17,901 nucleotides of DNA, from NCBI GenBank assembly GCA_043784065.1, contig JAYVYR010000067.1:1-17901 (forward strand), written 5' to 3'. Under the pieces are notes generated by a model. The model did no database searches and was not told the DNA's origin. It saw only the letters and a program-made list of their open reading frames with translations. Shown here piece by piece: positions 6,769 through 13,562 of the stretch; position 1 is the stretch's first letter; every line of letters begins with the position of its first letter. The position numbers were made by a program, and so were the translations under genes. This stretch comes from Bog-756 sp043784065. GTDB taxonomy: Bacteria; Actinomycetota; Acidimicrobiia; Acidimicrobiales; RAAP-2.

Positions 6769-7359
6769 ATGACGGTGACGGACAAGACAGTTGTACTTTC
6801 GGACGATGACGAGCAAGAGGAGGCGGCTCGGGTCGCCTATGCCCGCGCCGTCGGATCCCGACTTCGGGCGATGCGCAAGCAGATGCGTCTCTCGCTGCAA
6901 GCGGTAGAAGCTATGTCAGACCAGGAGTTCAAGGCATCGGTCCTCGGTGCCTACGAGCGAGGTGAACGGGCCATCTCGGTACCCCGGCTCCAACGCTTGG
7001 CCAAGCTCTACGACGTGCCGGTCGACCAACTGCTCCCCAACGACGACGCCATGGCCGGTGGGCGCTGGGGTGCCTCGGGCACGGCTGACGATCCGGGTAA
7101 CGGCCACCGGACTGCCGTCTTTTCGGCTGTACCGGACAAGGTGGCGATCGACCTGACCAAGCTCCATACCGTGTCGGGCCCCGAGCGGGACCTGCTGCGG
7201 CGATTCTTGAGCATGATCCAAGTCCACCGCCAGGACTTCAACGGCCGGATGATCACCATCCGGGCCGAGGACGTGCGGGCCATCGCCTGCCTCTTCGGGG
7301 TGACCCCGGACTCCATGGGTGCCCGTCTGGACGAGCTCGGGCTGCTCGTCGCCGTCTGA
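6769..7359 (+). CDS. bldD: BldD-like transcriptional regulator with c-di-GMP binding motif
   Basis: BldD is an actinobacterial master regulator that dimerises on cyclic di-GMP and represses developmental genes in Streptomyces. This 196-residue protein has an XRE-type HTH (about 28-90; VGSRLRAMRKQMRLSLQAVE, VLGAYERGERAISVPRLQRL, VPVDQLLP), a linker rich in Gly and Asp, and a C-terminal domain with KVAIDLTKL. At residues 154-168 (7228-7272) it keeps the c-di-GMP signature RxD-X8-RxxD as RQD then RAED with exactly eight residues between. It is longer than Streptomyces BldD (167 residues), mainly through an N-terminal extension and the linker. ATG 6769 is chosen because GTGGAGG (6755-6761) sits 7 nt upstream. 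It overlaps the next gene by one base (TGATG). Confidence 0.9.
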   Translation: MTVTDKTVVLSDDDEQEEAARVAYARAVGSRLRAMRKQMRLSLQAVEAMSDQEFKASVLGAYERGERAISVPRLQRLAKLYDVPVDQLLPNDDAMAGGRWGASGTADDPGNGHRTAVFSAVPDKVAIDLTKLHTVSGPERDLLRRFLSMIQVHRQDFNGRMITIRAEDVRAIACLFGVTPDSMGARLDELGLLVAV

Positions 7360-7637
7360 TGGACGGCCGGGGCGAGTCGATCAGCTGGCTGAGCACCAAG
7401 GAGGCAGCCGAGCGTCTCGGCGTGACGTTGCGAAGTCTCTACCGCTTCATCGACGGGGGCGGACTGGCGGCCTACAAGTTCGGACGCGTCATCCGGCTGA
7501 AGGAGGCCGACGTCGACGCCTTCATAGAATCGAGCCGGATCGTGCCGGGCAGCCTCGAACACCTCTATCCCGAGGTCAAAGGGCCCACCCGGGTGGTCCA
7601 CAGCATCGACGTAGGGCCGGTGGCGGCCGAAGGGTGA
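7359..7637 (+). CDS. Small MerR/excisionase-type HTH protein (BldC-like)
   Basis: The 92-residue protein is a single winged HTH of the helix_turn_helix_17 / excisionase class: WLSTKEAAERLGVTLRSLYR, then a wing FIDGGGLAAYKFGRVIRLKEADVDAFIE. The tail (about 67-92) has no motif. Proteins of this class include phage excisionases and the Streptomyces developmental regulator BldC. No integrase, phage gene or attachment site is nearby, so a chromosomal transcription factor is more likely than an excisionase. It starts inside the stop codon of the BldD homologue (TGATG), which implies translational coupling and probably joint action. True BldC orthology cannot be decided here. Confidence 0.85.
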   Translation: MDGRGESISWLSTKEAAERLGVTLRSLYRFIDGGGLAAYKFGRVIRLKEADVDAFIESSRIVPGSLEHLYPEVKGPTRVVHSIDVGPVAAEG

Positions 7638-7638
7638 A

Positions 7639-7658
7639 CGACTACGCCTGAGTAGTCG
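7639..7658 (+). terminator. Hairpin just after the BldC-like gene
   Basis: CGACTAC (7639-7645), a 6-nt loop and GTAGTCG (7652-7658) form a perfect 7-bp stem that begins 2 nt after the stop codon. There is no T-run after it, so it is at best a weak or assisted terminator or an mRNA-stabilising hairpin. It could also be an operator for the HIT gene. Confidence 0.35.
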
Positions 7659-7714
7659 GGCCGGAGGGCCAAGGAGGAGGACACTCTGTTCCGAGGCGTG
7701 CGAGGATGGACGCC

Positions 7715-8065
7715 ATGGCCGATTGCCTGTTCTGTTCGATCATCGCCGGCGACGTGCCGGCCGACATCATCCACCGCGACGACCGCGTTGTGGCCTTCCG
7801 GGACGTGAACCCCCAGGCGCCGGTTCACGTTCTTGTCGTGCCAATCCGGCATATCGTCAATGCGGGGACAGTGGTGGCCGATGATGCCGACGATGTTGTC
7901 GCACTGTTTGTGGCGGCCAAGGCCGTGGCCGACGCCGAGGCGATCGGGGCAGAGGACCGGGGTTACCGACTGGTGCTCAATGTGGGTCCCGACGCGTTGA
8001 ACAGCGTGCCGCACCTCCACCTCCACCTCCTGGGCGGGCGGTCCCTCGACTGGCCCCCAGGCTGA
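7715..8065 (+). CDS. HIT-family nucleotide-binding protein
   Basis: HIT proteins are small cytoplasmic nucleotide hydrolases or transferases acting on compounds such as adenosine 5'-phosphoramidate. From ATG 7715 the protein has 116 residues, the normal length. It starts with CLFCSIIAGDVPADII (Cys4/Cys7) and ends with the histidine triad HLHLHLLGGR at about 100-109. The residues before the triad are NSVPHLH rather than the commoner QSVFHLH. ATG 7715 has GAGGA 8 nt upstream at 7702-7706; ATG 7706 is possible in the same frame. A purine-rich AAGGAGGAGG at 7671-7680 is too far away to serve either start. The physiological substrate cannot be told. Confidence 0.93.
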   Translation: MADCLFCSIIAGDVPADIIHRDDRVVAFRDVNPQAPVHVLVVPIRHIVNAGTVVADDADDVVALFVAAKAVADAEAIGAEDRGYRLVLNVGPDALNSVPHLHLHLLGGRSLDWPPG

Positions 8066-8120
8066 GCACTTCGGTGTCCGGAAGCGCCCGCAACGCGTCC
8101 GGACCGGCTCGGCCCGCTGG

Positions 8121-8126
8121 TAGGGT
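8121..8126 (+). promoter_or_regulatory. Possible -10 box TAGGGT for phoH
   Basis: TAGGGT matches the TANNNT boxes seen at other unit starts in this window. Here it lies 16 nt before the chosen GTG start, so the mRNA would have a leader of about 10 nt. No -35 or ribosome binding site supports it. Confidence 0.35.
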
Positions 8127-8142
8127 CGGAGTCAGAACGCAC

Positions 8143-9135
8143 GTGGCAGGCACTCCGGTAAAGATCCTCGTTCCCGGCAATCACCTCATGGCCGGGCTAC
8201 TCGGCCAGCGCGATGAGCTGCTCCGCCAGATCGAGGATTCCTTCCCCGACGTGCGTATCGCCGTGAGGGGAAACGAGGTCACCGTTGATGGTGCGGGCAC
8301 CGACGCCGTTCGGGTGGCCTCTCTCTTCCACGAACTGATCATCGTGCTCGAATCGGGTCAGATCCTCGACACGATCCAGCTCAAGCGGACGATCGACATG
8401 ATGCGCGACGACGTCCGCCCCTCCGAGGTCCTCACCAGCGAGCTGCTCCGGTCGTCGCGGGGTCGGGCCATACGTCCGAAGACGAGCGGTCAGAAGGCGT
8501 ATGCCGACGCCATTGCCCGTCACATCGTGACCTTCGGCATCGGACCGGCGGGCACCGGCAAGTCGTACCTGGCCGTGGCCCTGGCTGTCCAGGCGCTGCA
8601 GGCCCGCCAAGTCAACCGGATCATCCTGACCCGCCCGGCCGTCGAGGCCGGTGAACGGCTCGGATTCCTACCCGGCGACATGTTGGCAAAGGTGGATCCC
8701 TACCTGCGCCCCCTCTACGACGCCCTTCACGATCTGCTCGAGGCCGAGGGCGCGCAGCGGCTCATCGACAAGGGGGCGGTCGAGGTGGCTCCACTTGCAT
8801 TCATGCGGGGGCGCACCCTCAATAATTCGTTCATCATCCTGGATGAGGCCCAGAACGCCAGCCCTGAGCAGCTGAAAATGTTCCTGACCCGGATCGGGTT
8901 CGGCTCGAAAGCGGTCGTCACCGGCGACATGACCCAGGTCGACCTCCCCGGGGGGCGTTCAGGGCTGATCGGCCTTGAGGCCGTTCTGAGCGGTGTGCCG
9001 GACCTGGCATTCGTACATCTGAAGGCTCAGGACGTCGTGCGCCACAAGATCGTGGCCGACATCGTGACGGCTTATGACCGGGCCGACTCCGCCAAGGCCT
9101 CGAGCGGTCCGGACACGATCGAGAGCCGATCGTGA
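8143..9135 (+). CDS. phoH: PhoH-like ATPase (PhoL/YbeZ type)
   Basis: PhoH-like proteins are P-loop ATPases of helicase superfamily 1 type, usually encoded beside ybeY and linked to rRNA processing and ribosome quality. From GTG 8143 the protein has 330 residues. It begins with a KH-like N-terminal part (VKILVPGNHLMAGLLGQRDE, VRIAVRGNEVTVDG). The PhoH domain follows with Walker A GPAGTGKS (134-141), the Arg/Pro motif ILTRPAVEAGERLGFLPGD, Walker B FIILDEAQ (about 230-237) and TGDMTQVDLP. GTG 8074 would add 23 low-information residues and is less likely. The stop codon overlaps the ybeY start (GTGA), typical of the conserved phoH-ybeY pair. Confidence 0.95.
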   Translation: MAGTPVKILVPGNHLMAGLLGQRDELLRQIEDSFPDVRIAVRGNEVTVDGAGTDAVRVASLFHELIIVLESGQILDTIQLKRTIDMMRDDVRPSEVLTSELLRSSRGRAIRPKTSGQKAYADAIARHIVTFGIGPAGTGKSYLAVALAVQALQARQVNRIILTRPAVEAGERLGFLPGDMLAKVDPYLRPLYDALHDLLEAEGAQRLIDKGAVEVAPLAFMRGRTLNNSFIILDEAQNASPEQLKMFLTRIGFGSKAVVTGDMTQVDLPGGRSGLIGLEAVLSGVPDLAFVHLKAQDVVRHKIVADIVTAYDRADSAKASSGPDTIESRS

Positions 9136-9656
9136 GCCTTGACATTTACGCGGCTGATGAACAGGTCGACCACCCGGTAGCCGTCGAGCGATGGGCGGCC
9201 CTGGCCCGGGCTGTCCTGGAAGCCGAGGGCGTCACCACCGACACCGAGGTCTCCCTCCTGTTCATCGATGAGGCAGCCATTGCCGCCCTCAACGAACGGT
9301 TCCTCGACAAGAAGGGTGCGACCGATGTCCTCTCCTTCCCCATCGACGACGAAGTGGACCGCAGCGGCCGGTCGCCGGACGAGGGCGGAACGGGCCCGGC
9401 CTCCATCGAGTCCGCCACCGGTCGACATCAACTACTCGGCGATGTGGTGATCTGTCCGACCGTGGCCGCCGTCAACGCCGTCGAGCACGGCGCCACATTC
9501 GATGATGAAATCGCCCTGTTGGTAGTGCACGGGATCCTCCATCTTCTGGGAATGGACCATGAGATCGATGAGGAGGCTGAGCGGATGGAGCTCCGTGAGC
9601 AGCGCCTCCTTGACCGCTTCTATCGCCAGATCCCGTTGCCCGGGCCGTCGTCGTGA
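9132..9656 (+). CDS. ybeY: Endoribonuclease YbeY
   Basis: YbeY is a zinc-dependent single-strand endoribonuclease for 16S rRNA 3'-end maturation and 70S quality control. The 174-residue protein has the metal motif HGILHLLGMDH at 133-143 (His133, His137, His143), preceded by GATDVLSFPID (62-72) and LLGDVVICP (101-109). It is longer than the usual 150-160 residues because of a loop of about 20 extra residues between the last two segments (about 73-99), rich in Gly, Ser, Asp and Glu. GTG 9132 overlaps the phoH stop, and its own stop overlaps the next GTG (GTGA), giving a coupled chain with phoH, the CNNM gene and era. Confidence 0.96.
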   Translation: MSLDIYAADEQVDHPVAVERWAALARAVLEAEGVTTDTEVSLLFIDEAAIAALNERFLDKKGATDVLSFPIDDEVDRSGRSPDEGGTGPASIESATGRHQLLGDVVICPTVAAVNAVEHGATFDDEIALLVVHGILHLLGMDHEIDEEAERMELREQRLLDRFYRQIPLPGPSS

Positions 9657-10957
9657 CCGTTGCGGCAGTCTTCGGGGCCGAAGATGTGGCACTGGCCGTG
9701 GTCGTCGTGGTGCTCCTGGTCATTTCGGCCCTGCTGGCCCTGGCCGAAACCGCACTCGTGAGAATGTCGCGGGCAAAGGCCAAGAGCTTGGCCGACGACG
9801 GCAAACGGGGCGCAAAGGTGTTGGTCCGCCTGACGGAGGATCCCCAGGGCTTCCTCAACCCGGTACTCCTGATGGTGCTCATCTGCCAGCTGGTGGTGGC
9901 CACCCTCGTCGGCATCCTTGCGGTCCGTTGGTTCGGTGCCTGGGGTGTAGTGGCCGCCACCGGCTTCGAAATCGTCGTGATCTTCGTGTTCGCCGAGGCC
10001 GTTCCGAAGAACTGGGCCGTCCACCACCCCGAGCGCGCCGCTCTCGTGAGTGCCCCCTTCGTCTCTGCGCTTGTGAGGTTCCGGCCGGTCCGAATGGTGT
10101 CGAATGGCCTCATCGGCCTGGCCAACCTGTTCATCGGGCACTCCGGCGGATATATGGGCGCCCTGGTCACCGAGTCCGAGCTCTTAGCCATGGCCGACGT
10201 GGCCGTCGAGGGTGACGTGATCGAGACCGAGGAGCGGGCCCTCATCCATTCGATCATCGAGTTCGGCGACACCGTGGTTCGCGAGGTGATGGTGCCCCGC
10301 ACCGACATGGTGACCATCACCGCAGATGTGACCGTGGAGGCCGCGCTCGACCTGGCGCTCGAGGCGGGCCGCAGCCGTCTGCCTGCCGTCGAGCAGCAGA
10401 TCGATGATGTCATCGGCATCGCCTACACGAAGGACATGATTCGGATCGTGCGGTCCGGCCAGGGAGCCGAGCCCATGGGGTCGCATGTGCGCGAGGCTCG
10501 CTTCGTCCCCGAGGCGAAGCGGGTGTCTGACCTCATGCGTGAGATGCAGTCGGACAAGTTCCATCTGGCCGTGGTGGTCAACGAGTACGGCGGGACGGCC
10601 GGTCTGGTAACGCTGGAGGACCTGATCGAGGAACTGGTGGGAGAGATCGTGGACGAGTTCGACGTGGAGGAGATCCCGGTCGAATACCTTGCCTCGGGCG
10701 GCTTGCGGGTCAGCGCCCGGCTGCCCGTCGACGAGGTCAACGACCTCCTCGACGCTCACCTCCCAACAGGTGCATGGGACACGGTGGGCGGTCTCGTATT
10801 TGACCTCCTCGGCCACGTTCCTGTGGCCGGCGAGTCGGTTACCTCCGATGGACTCTCCCTGGTCGTCGACCGGGTAAATGGCCGAAGGATCGAGCGGGTG
10901 TCGATCGAACGCCGGGCCGACGCGGCGCACGACGCCGAATCCGCGAACGCCGGATGA
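9653..10957 (+). CDS. CNNM/CorC-family membrane protein (DUF21-CBS-CorC_HlyC)
   Basis: The order of domains is diagnostic. An N-terminal DUF21 membrane domain (about 1-180) has apolar helices near 12-32, 70-92, 95-117 and 128-140 and the conserved LLALAETALVRMS. A CBS pair follows (about 205-325; VREVMVPRTDMVTI, VVVNEYGGTAGLVTLEDLIEE), then a CorC_HlyC domain (about 340-425). Relatives are implicated in Mg2+ (and Co2+) export or homeostasis, with the CBS pair binding ATP-Mg. They were once annotated as haemolysins, for which there is no evidence here. At 434 residues it has normal length. GTG 9653 overlaps the ybeY stop and its own stop overlaps era (ATGA). Its place between ybeY and era is common in bacteria. 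Confidence 0.94.
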   Translation: MTVAAVFGAEDVALAVVVVVLLVISALLALAETALVRMSRAKAKSLADDGKRGAKVLVRLTEDPQGFLNPVLLMVLICQLVVATLVGILAVRWFGAWGVVAATGFEIVVIFVFAEAVPKNWAVHHPERAALVSAPFVSALVRFRPVRMVSNGLIGLANLFIGHSGGYMGALVTESELLAMADVAVEGDVIETEERALIHSIIEFGDTVVREVMVPRTDMVTITADVTVEAALDLALEAGRSRLPAVEQQIDDVIGIAYTKDMIRIVRSGQGAEPMGSHVREARFVPEAKRVSDLMREMQSDKFHLAVVVNEYGGTAGLVTLEDLIEELVGEIVDEFDVEEIPVEYLASGGLRVSARLPVDEVNDLLDAHLPTGAWDTVGGLVFDLLGHVPVAGESVTSDGLSLVVDRVNGRRIERVSIERRADAAHDAESANAG

Positions 10958-11904
10958 GCGGGTTCCGTTCGGGCTTCGTGGCTGTGGTCGGCCGCCCCAA
11001 TGTGGGCAAGTCGACCCTGGTCAATGCCATGGTGGGTACCAAGGTGACCATTGTCTCGCCCCGGCCCAACACCACCCGGTCGCAGGTGCGCGGTGTGCTC
11101 AACCGACCCAACGCTCAACTGGTATTCGTCGACACGCCTGGCCTGCACAAACCTAAGACGGCGCTGGGTCAGCGGATGAACGAGTCGGCCACCTCCTCGC
11201 TCGACGATGTCGACGCCGTGGTGGCTCTGGTCGAGGCGACCGGCGCAGTCGGTCCGGGCGACCGGATGGTACTGGCCCACTCGGTGAACCGGATGCGGTC
11301 CATGGCCCGGGCCGCTTCGGCGGCCCGGGCCCACGGGGCGGAGGGCATCGGACGCCCCACACTGTTCGTGGTGGTGAACAAGATCGACCGGGTCGGAGGC
11401 AATGGCGTGCTCGGCCACCTGACCGGTGTGGCTGCGGTTGTCAACGAACTTGACGCCGAAGCCGGGGGGGATCCGGTGCCGGTTGAGTATTTTCCGCTTT
11501 CGGCCACCACCGGCACAGGGGTGCCAGACCTCGTCGACGCTCTTGTGGACCGCATGCCGGAAGGCCCCCGGTACTATCCCGAGGGCATGGTCACCGATGT
11601 GGCCGAGGCCTTCTGGGTGGCCGATCTGGTCCGCGAGGAGCTGCTCTACCGGGTCGCCGACGAGCTGCCGCATTCCATCGCCTGCCGGATCACGGAGTGG
11701 GAGTGGCCCCGGGTCCGGTGCGAGATCCTGGTCGAGCGCGACAGTCAAAAGGGCATCGTGATCGGCAAAGGCGGGATCACCCTGAAGGAGGTGGGCACCG
11801 CGGTGCGCAGCCAGATGGAGCCCGGTGCCTACCTGGAGCTGTTCGTCCGCGTAGAGAAGCGTTGGCAACAACGCGAGGATTCGCTCGATCGTCTCGGTTT
11901 TTGA
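10954..11904 (+). CDS. era: GTPase Era
   Basis: Era is an essential GTPase that binds the 3' end of 16S rRNA during 30S assembly. The 316-residue protein shows G1 GRPNVGKS (13-20), NTTR (39-42), G3 DTPG (60-63), G4 NKID (142-145), G5 SAT (183-185) and a KH domain with VIGKGGITLKEVG (269-281). E. coli Era has 301 residues. The main difference is an insertion of about 20 residues between G3 and G4 (about 108-132), rich in Ala, Arg and Met. ATG 10954 overlaps the preceding stop. The gene ends the coupled run and converges on the acyl-CoA synthetase gene with a 21-bp gap that shows no clear terminator. Confidence 0.96.
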   Translation: MSGFRSGFVAVVGRPNVGKSTLVNAMVGTKVTIVSPRPNTTRSQVRGVLNRPNAQLVFVDTPGLHKPKTALGQRMNESATSSLDDVDAVVALVEATGAVGPGDRMVLAHSVNRMRSMARAASAARAHGAEGIGRPTLFVVVNKIDRVGGNGVLGHLTGVAAVVNELDAEAGGDPVPVEYFPLSATTGTGVPDLVDALVDRMPEGPRYYPEGMVTDVAEAFWVADLVREELLYRVADELPHSIACRITEWEWPRVRCEILVERDSQKGIVIGKGGITLKEVGTAVRSQMEPGAYLELFVRVEKRWQQREDSLDRLGF

Positions 11905-11925
11905 CCCGCCCGACCCTCCTGCCGG

Positions 11926-13485
11926 TCAGTTGATCCGGCGGTCCCTACCCTCCCAATAAGGATCGCGCAGCTCCCGCTTCAGTACCTTCATGGCCCCGGA
12001 CAGGGGAAGCGGCTCAGCTCGGAACTCGATGCTCTTCGGCACCTTGTATCCGGCGATCCAATCCCGTGAGTGGGCGATCAGTTCGTCGGCCTCAGCCTCG
12101 GTGCCGGGCACCAACACAACCACGGCGTGGACCTGCTCGCCCCAGGTGTCGTGGGGGATGCCGATGACGGCCACCTGGAGTACGGCCGGGTGGCTGGCCA
12201 GGGCATTCTCGACCTCGATGGAGTAGACGTTTTCTCCGCCAGTGACGATCATGTCCTTCACCCGGTCGACCAGGTAGAGGTAACCCTCGGGGTCCAGGTA
12301 GCCGGCATCGCCCGTGTGGTACCAGCCATCACGGAACGCATCCCGTGTCGCCTCGGGTTGGTTCCAGTACTCGACCATGAAGTTGCCGCCCCGGGCGCAG
12401 ACTTCGCCAGCATCACCGGTCGGGACAGGTCGGCCCAGTTCGTCCTGGATGGCGAGTTCCACCCCAGCTACGGCCCGGCCGGTGCTGGTCAAGAGGCTGC
12501 CGCCCCGGCGGTGTTCGTCGGGGCCGAGGAGGGTCAGGATGGCGCAACACTCGGTCATGCCGTAGCCCTGCCAGATGTTGACGTCGGGGTACCACTCGAG
12601 CAACCGCTCAAGCATGTCCCGTGGCATGGGCGATGCGCCGTAGACGAGTTCTCGTAGGCAACCGAGGCGCTCGGGCCGGAAGTCGGGGTGAGCCATCGTC
12701 AGGCCGATCATGGTCGGGACCATGACCGTGTCGGTGACCCCGTAGGTGTCGATGGCAGTCATTACAGCCGCCGGTTCGAACATCGGGAGGATGATCGTGT
12801 GGGCCCCGAATGCAGGGCCCCCGGTGATGCTGAACATCGAGGCGGCGTGGAACATCGGGGTCTGCAACAAGCTGACGGTGTCGCGGCTGACAGGCCGGTC
12901 CATCATGATGTGCATCAGGTTCAGTATTTCGGCCCGCTGGTCGAGCAGGACACCTTTGGGCAGGCCGGTAGTGCCGCCTGTGTACATGAGGACGACCGGA
13001 TCCGTCTCCTCGCCTTCCTCGGGGATGACCGAGTCGGCGGCGGCCATGAGGTCGTCGTAGGTGGCGGTGTGGGGAACGTCGCCGCTGCCGATCAAGACCA
13101 CATGTTGGAGTCCGGCCTCCTCACGCACGGTCTCGATGAGCGGAGCGAAGATCCCGTCTACGAAGCAGGTGGTGGTGCCCGAGTCGCGGAGTACGTGGAT
13201 CAGTTCCTTCGGGGCGAACCGGAGGTTGAGCGGGTTGATCACCCCGCCCCCGAGATAGGCAGCGTGATAGAGCTCGAGGTACTCGGGCGAGTTGAGGGCC
13301 AGGACGGCGAACCGGTCTCGCCGGCCGATGCCTAGCGATCCCAGTAGCCCGACGGTCCGGACTACCCGGTCGAGATGCTCGGCGAACGTCCGGGTCTTGC
13401 CTGTGGCTGCGTCGGTCACGCACGGAAGGTCGGCATGGCGAGCCACGGAGGGGAGGAAGTGCCGGTGGTAGAGGAGTTCCTTCAT
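11926..13485 (-). CDS. AMP-dependent acyl-CoA synthetase (class I adenylate-forming)
   Basis: Such enzymes activate a carboxylic acid with ATP and join it to CoA. The 519 residues carry the P-loop MYTGGTTGLPKG (167-178), A5 motif GYGMTE (307-312), A7 YHTGD (389-393), hinge LVDRVKDMIVTGGENVYSIE and the C-terminal Lys500 in SGAMKVLKREL. The residue before that Lys, normally Gly, is Met. The C-terminal SGA-x-KVLKRELR-PYW pattern is common in actinobacterial medium/long-chain fatty acyl-CoA synthetases, but the substrate cannot be fixed. No other fatty acid genes are adjacent, so the context gives no pathway. The ATG at 13485 has a leaderless-type promoter 6 nt upstream. Confidence 0.93.
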   Translation of the reverse strand: MKELLYHRHFLPSVARHADLPCVTDAATGKTRTFAEHLDRVVRTVGLLGSLGIGRRDRFAVLALNSPEYLELYHAAYLGGGVINPLNLRFAPKELIHVLRDSGTTTCFVDGIFAPLIETVREEAGLQHVVLIGSGDVPHTATYDDLMAAADSVIPEEGEETDPVVLMYTGGTTGLPKGVLLDQRAEILNLMHIMMDRPVSRDTVSLLQTPMFHAASMFSITGGPAFGAHTIILPMFEPAAVMTAIDTYGVTDTVMVPTMIGLTMAHPDFRPERLGCLRELVYGASPMPRDMLERLLEWYPDVNIWQGYGMTECCAILTLLGPDEHRRGGSLLTSTGRAVAGVELAIQDELGRPVPTGDAGEVCARGGNFMVEYWNQPEATRDAFRDGWYHTGDAGYLDPEGYLYLVDRVKDMIVTGGENVYSIEVENALASHPAVLQVAVIGIPHDTWGEQVHAVVVLVPGTEAEADELIAHSRDWIAGYKVPKSIEFRAEPLPLSGAMKVLKRELRDPYWEGRDRRIN

Positions 13486-13497
13486 TGCTGCATCCTA
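13485..13497 (-). promoter_or_regulatory. -10 box TAGGAT for leaderless transcript of the acyl-CoA synthetase
   Basis: On the minus strand TAGGAT (13497-13492), six bases (GCAGCA), then ATG at 13485. The hexamer is identical to the one before the DtxR-family gene and the spacing is the same. Confidence 0.6.
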
Positions 13498-13562
13498 GGA
13501 GAGCTCGAGGGGTTGCGATGGGGGGTTGCGACGGCAGGTTGCGAGACTTCGGGCGAGCCCGT

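Noticed and set aside
8074..8142. GTG at 8074 as the start of phoH
   Set aside because: The 23 extra residues are Gly/Ala/Arg-rich and the PhoH family sequence begins with VKILVPGN, just after GTG 8143. A -10-like box also falls inside the extension.
10756..11871. Long minus-strand open frame (371 codons) opposite era
   Set aside because: It is antisense to an unmistakable Era sequence and reads as His/Gly/Arg-rich low-information protein. The same holds for the frame opposite uppS (16594-17442).
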